Shown here in pieces: positions 1 through 5,295 of a stretch of 5,295 bases of DNA. The stretch is from Fidelibacterota bacterium (GTDB lineage: Bacteria; Fidelibacterota; UBA8477; JABMPR01). The stretch covers positions 1-5,295 of the forward strand of contig JAUVDF010000095.1 in the NCBI GenBank assembly GCA_030595455.1, read 5' to 3'. Every line of letters begins with the position of its first letter. Position 1 is the first letter of the stretch. Both the position numbers and the translations under genes were made by a program. The notes beneath the pieces were generated by a model. The model was given only the letters and a program-made list of their open reading frames with translations. It had not been told where the DNA came from and made no database searches.

Positions 1-95
1 TTCCTGAAAGCCTTCACAAATGGTGGACCCCGGAACTTAAAAATCATGCAAAACATATTGTTGGCACAAGCCAAACAATCATTGAAGAACGTTAG
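1..95 (+). CDS. 3' end of an unidentified gene (C-terminal 30 residues)
   Basis: An open frame enters from the left edge (first full codon at 3) and ends at TAG 93-95. It encodes a short hydrophilic C-terminus that includes KWWTPELKNHAKHIVG and ends TIIEER. The protein-like composition (two adjacent Trp, alternating charged and hydrophobic residues) and the position just ahead of a well-placed start codon argue that it is real. Only 14 bases separate its stop from the next ATG, and the next gene's Shine-Dalgarno site (AAGGA, 96-100) directly abuts the stop codon, so the two are probably co-transcribed. I do not recognise the family from this fragment and assign no function. Being co-transcribed with a dCMP deaminase would be compatible with nucleotide metabolism, but that is only a guess. 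Confidence 0.6.
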   Translation, partial: PESLHKWWTPELKNHAKHIVGTSQTIIEER

Positions 96-109
96 AAGGA
101 TTTTGATTA

Positions 110-538
110 ATGTCAGAAAATAGAACTTCCTGGGACAACTACTTTATGAAGATTGCCGAAGATGTGGCAACCCGCTCCACCTGTGATCGAAAATATGTTG
201 GGGCTGTGATTGTCCGCGATAAAATGATTCTTTCAACTGGTTATAACGGCTCCATTCGAGGTTTGCCTCATTGTGATGAAGTGGGCCACGAAATGGAAAA
301 TGGTCACTGTGTTAGAACGGTTCACGCTGAAGCCAATGCCATTGTCCAGGCAGCCAAAAATGGGGTTACAATTGGTGACTCAGATATCTATGTGACTGCC
401 AGTCCCTGTTATAATTGCTTTAAGCTGATTGCCAATGCCGGGATAACACGCATTTTTTATGGTGAATTGTATCGGGATGAGCGCATTAAGACCCATGCCA
501 AAGAAGCTGGGATTGAGCTGATTCACCTTAGCAGTTAA
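110..538 (+). CDS. comEB: dCMP deaminase (zinc-dependent cytidine/deoxycytidylate deaminase family)
   Basis: This cytoplasmic enzyme hydrolytically deaminates dCMP to dUMP, the substrate of thymidylate synthase. At 142 residues it is a usual length for bacterial members. The N-terminal SWDNYFMKIAEDVATRSTC (residues 7-25) is characteristic of the family, as is the substrate-pocket GYNG (44-47) followed by GLPHC (51-55). The catalytic zinc site is complete: H72-A-E74, where Glu74 is the proton shuttle, and P99-C100-x-x-C103. His54, Cys55, His60, Cys67 and neighbouring residues form the insert region that carries extra metal ligands in some relatives. The ATG at 110 is supported by AAGGA (96-100) nine bases upstream and by the family-typical N-terminus. 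It lies 14 bases after an unidentified gene and is probably in the same operon. The symbol comEB follows the Bacillus name and implies no competence role here. General cytidine or tRNA adenosine deaminase is less likely given the dCMP-type N-terminal and GYNG motifs. Confidence 0.95.
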   Translation: MSENRTSWDNYFMKIAEDVATRSTCDRKYVGAVIVRDKMILSTGYNGSIRGLPHCDEVGHEMENGHCVRTVHAEANAIVQAAKNGVTIGDSDIYVTASPCYNCFKLIANAGITRIFYGELYRDERIKTHAKEAGIELIHLSS

Positions 539-546
539 ATAGGTCA

Positions 547-627
547 TACCTCAACATGGGAGGTAAGCCAGGTGATTTTTCAGAATCACCCCTCAAAATC
601 ACTATTGGATCAATTCCAACGAATAGT
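547..627 (+). other. Three small inverted repeats in the dCMP deaminase 3' region
   Basis: Three potential hairpins follow one another after the deaminase stop. The first is TACCTC (547-552) with GAGGTA (560-565) and a 7-base loop. The second is GGTGATT (571-577) with AATCACC (584-590) and a 6-base loop. The third is ACTATT (601-606) with AATAGT (622-627), plus an inner GGA/TCC pair (607-609/615-617). None is followed by a T-run, so this is not a classical intrinsic terminator. The sequence lies upstream of the rplU promoter, so it should belong to the 3' end of the deaminase transcript. It could be a structured 3' UTR, a factor-dependent termination or processing zone, or chance. From 628 to 671 I see nothing further. 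Confidence 0.35.
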
Positions 628-671
628 CCGCTCCAATCTAAATCCTTAAATAAAGAACTTTACATAATCCG

Positions 672-700
672 TTGACAGATGAGGGGACGCCATCTATATT
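672..700 (+). promoter_or_regulatory. Sigma-70 promoter for rplU-rpmA
   Basis: A perfect -35 box TTGACA (672-677) is followed, after an optimal 17-base spacer, by TATATT (695-700), which matches five of six bases of the -10 consensus. Transcription should begin near 706-709, giving a leader of only about 22-25 bases before the rplU ATG at 731. That leaves just room for the AAGGAG ribosome binding site (717-722). The bases right after the -10 box are CGCGGGC, a GC-rich discriminator of the kind found at stringently controlled ribosomal promoters in other bacteria. The leader is too short for a long ribosomal-protein autoregulatory RNA if this is the only start. Confidence 0.8.
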
Positions 701-730
701 CGCGGGCTTTTTAATAAAGGAGATAAAGTT

Positions 731-1240
731 ATGTACGCAATTATCCAAATTGCAGGGAAACAGTTCAAGGTGAAACCTGGCATGGTCCTGAACGTTCCGA
801 CTCTCGATCTTGAACCTGGTAAAAAGGTCAATGTCGAGCGCGTACTGGCTTACTCTGACGGTAAAAGTCTTGAGGTTGGCACTCCGGAGCTAACCAATGT
901 TGACATCGACGGAACAGTTGTGGCTCATGGTCGCGCTAAGAAAATCATCGTCTTCAAAAAGAAACGCCGCAAGGGTTACCAGAAGAAACAGGGACACCGC
1001 CAGGGTTATACACAGATTAAGGTAGAAGGTATTGCACCAGCAAAACCAGCTGCCAAGAAAAAAGTAGTCAAGGCCGATGTGGAAGTAACAGCAGCTAAAC
1101 CAGCCGCTAAGAAAACAACCGCTGCCAAAAAGCCTGCTGCTAAAAAGGCTACAGCCGCCAAAAAGCCCGCAGCGAAGAAAACCACTGCAGCGAAGAAACC
1201 GGCCGCTAAAAAAGCCCCTAAAGCTGATAAAGGAGAATAA
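731..1240 (+). CDS. rplU: Large-subunit ribosomal protein L21 (bL21) with a Lys/Ala/Pro-rich C-terminal tail
   Basis: bL21 is an rRNA-binding protein of the 50S subunit. Residues 1-101 form a complete L21 domain. It starts [12 protein letters not shown], has [21 protein letters not shown] (about 63-83) and closes with QGHRQGYT (87-94) and IKVEGI (96-101), matching the usual length of about 103 residues. A 68-residue extension follows (102-169) with 22 Lys and 24 Ala, arranged largely as four units of about 11 residues of the type [11 protein letters not shown]. The extension resembles the tails of histone H1-like and HU-like proteins and is probably disordered and strongly basic. The start is fixed by family fit and by AAGGAG (717-722) eight bases upstream. 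The stop is two bases before rpmA, the classic rplU-rpmA pairing, and the rpmA ribosome binding site lies inside the end of this gene. The tail's role is unknown; extra rRNA or DNA binding is only an inference. Confidence 0.97.
   Translation: MYAIIQIAGKQFKVKPGMVLNVPTLDLEPGKKVNVERVLAYSDGKSLEVGTPELTNVDIDGTVVAHGRAKKIIVFKKKRRKGYQKKQGHRQGYTQIKVEGIAPAKPAAKKKVVKADVEVTAAKPAAKKTTAAKKPAAKKATAAKKPAAKKTTAAKKPAAKKAPKADKGE
1091..1219 (+). repeat. 33-base coding repeat encoding [15 protein letters not shown] units in the L21 tail
   Basis: Four tandem units encode L21 residues 121-163: [10 protein letters not shown] (10 residues, one Lys missing), [22 protein letters not shown] and [12 protein letters not shown] partial related unit, [10 protein letters not shown], lies just before at residues 102-111. 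The amino-acid pattern is almost perfect, but the DNA copies use different synonymous codons (Ala as GCA, GCT, GCC and GCG; Lys as AAA and AAG; Pro as CCA, CCT, CCC and CCG). This points to older duplications kept at the protein level rather than a fresh slippage expansion. Confidence 0.85.
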
Positions 1241-1242
1241 CC

Positions 1243-1500
1243 ATGGCTCATAAAAAAGGTGTTGGTAGCTCCAAAAACGGTCGCGAGAGTCACGCACAAC
1301 GATTAGGCACAAAAGTCTATGGTGGTGAGTGGGTTTCTGCCGGTAGCATTATTGTCCGTCAACGTGGAACAGCTATCCATCCCGGACAGAATGTCGGTAT
1401 CGGTGGTGATGACACACTATTTGCAAAAATTGATGGTTTTGTGACCTTTGAACGTAAAGACCGCAAAAGAAAACAAGTTAGCGTCTATCCAGAAGCATAA
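1243..1500 (+). CDS. rpmA: Large-subunit ribosomal protein L27 (bL27)
   Basis: bL27 sits near the peptidyl-transferase centre of the 50S subunit, where its N-terminal tail reaches toward the tRNA ends. The 85-residue protein is full length. It has the conserved start [14 protein letters not shown], the [12 protein letters not shown] segment (20-31), [17 protein letters not shown] (36-52) and [15 protein letters not shown] (56-70). Conserved basic residues follow directly on Met1, with no extra N-terminal leader of the kind that is proteolytically removed in Firmicutes L27. The ATG is two bases after the rplU stop, and AAAGGAG (1229-1235) lies seven bases upstream inside rplU, so the two are translated from one message. 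A strong terminator follows; the obg GTPase gene often found next is absent here. Confidence 0.98.
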   Translation: MAHKKGVGSSKNGRESHAQRLGTKVYGGEWVSAGSIIVRQRGTAIHPGQNVGIGGDDTLFAKIDGFVTFERKDRKRKQVSVYPEA

Positions 1501-1524
1501 ACTTGTTTCATACTTTAGTTTATT

Positions 1525-1560
1525 AAATCCCTCGAGTGATCGGGGGATTTTTTATTTTAT
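1525..1560 (+). terminator. Rho-independent terminator of the rplU-rpmA operon
   Basis: An 11-base-pair stem (1525-1535 with 1540-1550, one G-T pair at 1532/1543) is closed by a GTGA tetraloop (1536-1539). The T-rich tract through 1560 begins within the distal arm: six T at 1548-1553, then four more at 1555-1558. It starts 24 bases after the rpmA stop. Stem, GNRA-type loop and T-run are all in place for termination on the + strand. It also marks the moxR-peptidase genes downstream as a separate unit. Confidence 0.93.
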
Positions 1561-1580
1561 CCGCCTTCTGAACAAATAAC

Positions 1581-1609
1581 TTCTCAGTGATTATTACTTA
1601 CTGTAATAT
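1581..1609 (+). promoter_or_regulatory. Possible promoter and overlapping operator-like inverted repeat ahead of the MoxR gene
   Basis: The terminator at 1525-1560 implies that the MoxR gene needs its own promoter within about 100 bases. One candidate is TTCTCA (1581-1586), 17-base spacer, TAATAT (1604-1609), each box matching the sigma-70 consensus at four of six bases. The inverted repeat TATTAC-N5-GTAATA (1592-1608) covers the spacer and most of the -10 box, a typical place for a repressor operator. Because the region is AT-rich, weak promoter matches are easy to find. The rest of 1610-1656 shows nothing firmer. Confidence 0.3.
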
Positions 1610-1656
1610 CGATCAATTGTGATGATACTAAAAGAATAGTGCTATAAACTGCCCCT

Positions 1657-1668
1657 GGAGGATGTGTG
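1657..1668 (+). promoter_or_regulatory. Shine-Dalgarno site that decides the GTG start of the MoxR gene
   Basis: GGAGG (1657-1661) lies four bases before GTG 1666-1668. The spacing is a little short, but this is the only strong ribosome binding site here. The reading frame is closed upstream by TAA at 1645-1647 and holds no ATG between that stop and the GTG. The nearby ATG at 1662 is in another frame, and the first in-frame ATG downstream is codon 14. GTG is therefore the best-supported start. Confidence 0.75.
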
Positions 1669-2643
1669 ACCAAGTCCAATGATGAACTGCAAAAATTGAA
1701 TGAAATGGTTTCGGCTTTTGATCGTTTAAAAAATGAATTATCAAAAGCGATCGTAGGCCAGGATGATGTGATTGAACAATTGGTCATAGCCATGCTTGCC
1801 CGAGGACATGCTCTTTTAGTGGGCGTTCCCGGTTTAGCAAAAACCCTACTTATTAAAAGCCTGGCAGAAACATTAGATTTAAGCTTTTCACGCATTCAAT
1901 TCACCCCTGACCTCATGCCTTCAGATATAACAGGTACTGATATTATTGAAGAAGATCATACAACCGGTAAAAGGGAATTCAGATTTGTTAAAGGTCCCGT
2001 CTTTGCCAATATCGTTTTGGCTGATGAGATCAACCGCACCCCTCCCAAAACTCAGGCAGCCCTTCTGGAAGCAATGCAGGAGCACCGGGTAACAGCCGGA
2101 GTAGAGAGCTATGTTCTGGAAGAGCCCTTCTTTGTCCTGGCGACCCAGAATCCCATCGAGCAAGAGGGCACCTATCCCTTGCCTGAAGCTCAATTAGACC
2201 GTTTTATGTTCAACTTGAGAGTGCAGTATCCCAGTGGTGAGGAAGAGCGCAAGATTGTAAGTCAAACCACTTCAGGAGCAACAGTTCAGCTGAAGAAAAT
2301 GTTGGACCAGAAAGCTATTATGGAATATCAGGATCTGGTACGGCGAGTTCCAGTGGCTGACAATGTGATTGATTATGCCGTTGATTTAGTCAGTCGAACC
2401 CGGCCAGATGACAATGCACCAGATTACATTCAGAACTGGGTAGCCTGGGGGGCAGGACCACGGGCCTCTCAATATTTAATCTTGGGAGCCAAGACCAGAG
2501 CAGCCATGAGTGGTAACCCGACTCCTTCCATAGATGATGTAAAAGCAGTTGCCCTACCCGTCCTGCGGCATCGTGTCCTGACCAATTTCAACGCAGAAGC
2601 TGATGGTGTTACTGTGGATGAAATCATAGAAAAACTGTTGTAG
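1666..2643 (+). CDS. moxR: MoxR-family AAA+ ATPase
   Basis: MoxR proteins are cytoplasmic AAA+ ATPases thought to act as chaperones or maturation factors, usually with VWA-domain partners. The 325-residue protein is of normal length. Residues 26-50 carry the family opening (AIVGQDDVIEQL ... RGHALL). Walker A is G53-VPGLAKT-60 and Walker B is IVLADE (116-121), followed by INR. Sensor 1 is ATQN (159-162) within ATQNPIEQEGTYPLPEAQLDRF. The likely arginine finger is R179 in LDRF. Sensor 2 is GAGPRAS (262-268), in the C-terminal lid, which ends with LPVLRHRV (297-304). All key catalytic residues are present, so it should be active. It starts with GTG and follows a terminator, so it probably opens its own operon. 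The next gene begins 15 bases after the stop with no terminator between. No DUF58 or VWA gene lies immediately downstream, which is unusual. The symbol is a family name only. Confidence 0.95.
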   Translation: MTKSNDELQKLNEMVSAFDRLKNELSKAIVGQDDVIEQLVIAMLARGHALLVGVPGLAKTLLIKSLAETLDLSFSRIQFTPDLMPSDITGTDIIEEDHTTGKREFRFVKGPVFANIVLADEINRTPPKTQAALLEAMQEHRVTAGVESYVLEEPFFVLATQNPIEQEGTYPLPEAQLDRFMFNLRVQYPSGEEERKIVSQTTSGATVQLKKMLDQKAIMEYQDLVRRVPVADNVIDYAVDLVSRTRPDDNAPDYIQNWVAWGAGPRASQYLILGAKTRAAMSGNPTPSIDDVKAVALPVLRHRVLTNFNAEADGVTVDEIIEKLL

Positions 2644-2658
2644 CAGCCAGGACTGATC

Positions 2659-5295
2659 ATGAAATTAAAAATTTGGATTATTACACTACTCCTAATGACT
2701 CAAACTCTGTTTAGTCAGAGTATGTGGCTGATGAACCAGCGCACCCATCCTGAGCTTAAGTGGCAAACCCTGGAAACGGAGCATTTCAATATCCACTTTC
2801 ATCAAGGGTTGGATAAAGTTGCCCGAAAGGGAGCCTTGATTGCTGAACAAACCTATCAAACCATTATGGATCAAGTGCAGGTAGAGGATTTTGGAAAAAC
2901 CGATATCGTTCTCTCGGCTGAAGATGAGATCATGAATGGTTTTGCTATGCCCACTGATCAAATATTCATTTGGGTTAACCAAAACGATGTGGCCGGGCAT
3001 TTTGGCGGTTCTGAGAAATGGTTAAGACTGGTGGTCACCCATGAATTTCAGCACGTTGTCCAGTTTCACGCTCATCGTACCTGGTTAGGTACTTTGGGAG
3101 CCATCTCTATCCCTTCCTGGTGGTTGGAGGGGATGGCTGAATATATGACCGAAGTCTGGAGAGTGGGGCGGAGCGATGCCAGGATGAAAATTCATACCTA
3201 TCGCAACACAATGAATCGCCTGGATGCCCATGATGATGGATATGCTAAAGTCTTGTATCTAGCCTGGAAATATGGCGATTCTACCCTGGTTAAAATCTCT
3301 AATCACCGGCTCTATTTAAATGAAGACAGTCTTAAATACCCATACTGGTATGATTTCAAGGAAGCCTTTGAAAAAAGCACGGGGCAAACCTTGAAAAACT
3401 TTAATGAAGAATGGCGCAGGGTAATGAATGCCTATTACTATGGCTACAAAGCCCAGAAGGAAATGGTAGAGGAAATTGGAGAGCCCTTAATCCTTAAAGG
3501 CTTTAAAAGCGTCCGCTCAGCTTCATTAGCTCAAGATTCGAGTAAAGTGGCCGTCGTCGGTCGACGGAATAGTAAGATGCGAGACTATGGGCTGTATGTA
3601 ATGACTACCGATTCCACCCAGAAAATTAAAGAGATCCATCATGGTAATTTTTCCGGTAATCCAGCCTGGTCACCGGATACTAAACAAATTGTAATTGCCG
3701 AATATCACAGAGGCAAACACGGATCATTATTGAATGACCTGCGTCTGTTAGATTTGGATTCAAAAAAGTCTCGCTGGATAACTAATGATTTTAGAGCCCT
3801 ACACCCAGTATTTTCAAGTGATAGTAAAGGCGTGTTCTTTGTTGCTCACCCGAGAGAAACCTCACAAATCCATTATCTTGACATCGCTTCCGAGGAGCTG
3901 GTTCAAGTCAGCAATTTTATCGGTGATGTCCAAATTCAGAGTTTGGACTTAGCACCTGATGGTCAGCGTCTGGCATTTATGATTCAAGAAGAAGATGGCG
4001 CTGTCAATATCGCGATGATGAATATTGATGGTCAGGAATTTCAAAAGGTCACCAATGACCGTCAAGAGGACAGGTTGCCAGTCTGGACTGCTGATGGTGA
4101 GTCAATTGTGTATACCTCTTACCGGAACTCCACTCCGAACTTGTATCGTGTCGATCTTGATAGCCTGCAGATTACGCAAATGACGGATGTGGCTGAGGGG
4201 ATTTTCTCTCATCAGCGGCTCGCGGCCACGAACAAGATTATTGCAACGACTCTGGCAGATGTTGACACCGTGCGAATTCGAGCAGTAAGTCCTGACCGGG
4301 TTGCCCCTGAATTGCCCTTGAATATTCGTGAGCCCTTTATTGCCTGGCGCACCAAGTCACCTGATCTGCCCATACCGGAAATTGATTATGAGCTTCAAGC
4401 TGATATTAAATCAGAGCATCCTTATCGGGCTGTTAAAGCTTTTCGTCCCTTATTGAGATTAGTCTGGCCTGATGAAGCCGGAGTCTTCGGATTGGCAGCC
4501 TACAACGATGCTTTGGGTAAACACATGCTTCAGGGTGGTGGCGCTGTTGACTGGAATGGAAAATTTTCAGGAGGATATTTTAGCTATCTGAATCTCCAGT
4601 TTAGACCAGCCCTGAATTTTTATGCCGCTAAAAACTTTAGTTTTAATTTGCGCCGGACCTGGGGAGACACCCATTTCGAGATCCTTGATGGTGTTGGTGT
4701 GGCTGCCATTTTACCCATGAATTCTGGTAATTCGCTGAGTTCCAATCATAATGTCACGGCTCATCTTCGAGTGGTAAATCGTAAAGTGATGCAACTGGAT
4801 GATTATGAGTGGGTACCCAATCTCGCTTTCTCGGAGAGCCAGGAAACCAACCTGAGTTTATCATGGCATTGGCTTAACAGACGTCCTCAGGCAGACGCAG
4901 TCAGCTTACCAAGAAGTGGCTTTGGAGTTTCAGCTCATGCTGAAAAAACACTCCCACAGGTTTGGGGTGATTCTGACTATTCAAAAGTTTGGGCTGATGG
5001 TTTCCTTAATATAGCGATCCCGAAAACACCGCTAGTATTTTATAGCAGAACAAAGTGGGAACTACATTCTGGCAATATTCTGGCGCAAGATTCTATCGGT
5101 TTTATGTCTACCACGCCCCTCTATTTTTCTCCCGGGACGATTCTAAACATGGTCGGAAATGGACTTTATGACTTACCGGAGAGCTATAATCTTCGGGGTC
5201 AAGTAGGTGACTATCTGGCTACGGAGGTGATTTATAATGTGAGTGAGCTGCGTATGGCACTTCTACCAGCATTTCCCGCTCATTTTCTCGGTGTA
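2659..5295 (+). CDS. Exported gluzincin-like peptidase with TolB/PD40-type propeller and outer-membrane barrel (3' end outside window)
   Basis: The frame is open for 879 codons to the window edge. Residues 1-20 form a signal peptide (MKLKIW, hydrophobic core IITLLLMT, then QTLFSQ), probably cut near residue 19 or 20. Residues about 35-260 look like a gluzincin/peptidase MA-like domain. H128-EFQ-H132 supplies two zinc ligands and the catalytic Glu129, and E157 in WWLEGMAEY (154-162) is the likely third ligand, so the site appears intact. Residues about 280-530 hold some six propeller repeats of WSPDG type, with the aspartate-turn at 293, 340, 388, 434 and 479 and a degenerate copy near 524 (period 45-48). 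From about 590 onward come alternating strands including YNDALGKH (615-622), resembling surface-antigen/BamA-like barrels. ATG 2659 has AGGA (2649-2652) six bases upstream. The gene follows the MoxR stop by 15 bases. Substrate unknown; surface or periplasmic proteolysis is inferred. The barrel call is the least certain part. Confidence 0.85.
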   Translation, partial: MKLKIWIITLLLMTQTLFSQSMWLMNQRTHPELKWQTLETEHFNIHFHQGLDKVARKGALIAEQTYQTIMDQVQVEDFGKTDIVLSAEDEIMNGFAMPTDQIFIWVNQNDVAGHFGGSEKWLRLVVTHEFQHVVQFHAHRTWLGTLGAISIPSWWLEGMAEYMTEVWRVGRSDARMKIHTYRNTMNRLDAHDDGYAKVLYLAWKYGDSTLVKISNHRLYLNEDSLKYPYWYDFKEAFEKSTGQTLKNFNEEWRRVMNAYYYGYKAQKEMVEEIGEPLILKGFKSVRSASLAQDSSKVAVVGRRNSKMRDYGLYVMTTDSTQKIKEIHHGNFSGNPAWSPDTKQIVIAEYHRGKHGSLLNDLRLLDLDSKKSRWITNDFRALHPVFSSDSKGVFFVAHPRETSQIHYLDIASEELVQVSNFIGDVQIQSLDLAPDGQRLAFMIQEEDGAVNIAMMNIDGQEFQKVTNDRQEDRLPVWTADGESIVYTSYRNSTPNLYRVDLDSLQITQMTDVAEGIFSHQRLAATNKIIATTLADVDTVRIRAVSPDRVAPELPLNIREPFIAWRTKSPDLPIPEIDYELQADIKSEHPYRAVKAFRPLLRLVWPDEAGVFGLAAYNDALGKHMLQGGGAVDWNGKFSGGYFSYLNLQFRPALNFYAAKNFSFNLRRTWGDTHFEILDGVGVAAILPMNSGNSLSSNHNVTAHLRVVNRKVMQLDDYEWVPNLAFSESQETNLSLSWHWLNRRPQADAVSLPRSGFGVSAHAEKTLPQVWGDSDYSKVWADGFLNIAIPKTPLVFYSRTKWELHSGNILAQDSIGFMSTTPLYFSPGTILNMVGNGLYDLPESYNLRGQVGDYLATEVIYNVSELRMALLPAFPAHFLGV

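Noticed and set aside
571..590. GGTGATT/AATCACC hairpin as a rho-independent terminator of the dCMP deaminase gene.
   Set aside because: The stem is good, but the next bases are CCTCAAAATC, with no T-run on the + strand. There is also no - strand gene that it could terminate.
1091..1219. 33-base periodicity as a CRISPR or other non-coding repeat array.
   Set aside because: The period is an exact multiple of three inside the rplU frame, the units are contiguous without spacers, and the DNA copies differ at synonymous sites.
890..1312. Open frames on the - strand across the L21 tail (890-1312 and 1006-1299), one encoding a very hydrophobic, membrane-like repeat protein.
   Set aside because: They are the antisense reading of the Lys/Ala repeat in rplU. 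The hydrophobic repeats arise from the complement of the same codons. rplU and rpmA are certain genes, and I found no independent support for the antisense frames.
1643..1648. TATAAA as the -10 box for the MoxR gene.
   Set aside because: The start would fall near 1655, directly on the Shine-Dalgarno site, and the nearest -35-like TTGTGA (1617-1622) is 20 bases away, too far for a normal spacer.
1584..3000. Further - strand open frames at 1584-1895, 1921-2193, 2469-2660 and 2692-3000.
   Set aside because: All lie largely or wholly opposite the MoxR gene or the peptidase gene, have no recognisable protein features, and match expected chance open frames.
2659..5295. A possible frameshift or internal stop in the long exported protein.
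   Set aside because: I translated the frame codon by codon and found no stop through 5295. The domain order is coherent; it is simply cut by the window edge.

Overview
The window carries six protein-coding genes, all on the + strand, in what look like three transcription units. Overall the sequence reads as ordinary bacterial chromosome: coding density is high, Shine-Dalgarno sites are clear, and I see no mobile elements, RNA genes or CRISPR. The organism is probably a diderm bacterium. The last gene encodes an exported protein that ends in what looks like an outer-membrane beta-barrel, and the peptidase / TolB-like propeller / barrel layout is familiar from the FCB side of the tree (Marinimicrobia-, Ignavibacteria- or Gemmatimonadota-like lineages). 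That placement is an inference from protein style, not a proven assignment.

Region 1 (1-538) holds the last 30 codons of an unrecognised gene and, 14 bases on, a complete zinc-dependent dCMP deaminase that feeds dUMP to thymidylate synthesis. Region 2 (539-730) is non-coding. It has three small inverted repeats after the deaminase and then a near-consensus sigma-70 promoter (TTGACA, 17-base spacer, TATATT) with a GC-rich discriminator. That promoter drives region 3 (731-1560): ribosomal protein genes rplU (L21) and rpmA (L27), two bases apart, closed by a strong intrinsic terminator. L21 has an unusual 68-residue lysine/alanine/proline tail built from 11-residue repeats.

Region 4 (1561-5295) begins with an AT-rich leader containing a 17-base inverted repeat. 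It continues with a GTG-started MoxR-family AAA+ ATPase and, 15 bases later, a long exported protein running off the window. That protein has a signal peptide, a gluzincin-type zinc peptidase domain (HEFQH plus a downstream Glu), about six TolB/PD40-like propeller repeats and the start of a predicted outer-membrane barrel. The tight spacing suggests co-expression of a cytoplasmic MoxR chaperone with a cell-envelope peptidase, in place of the usual DUF58/VWA partners. The L21 tail and this MoxR-peptidase pairing are the two points most worth following up. I do not see clear evidence of a wholly new system.
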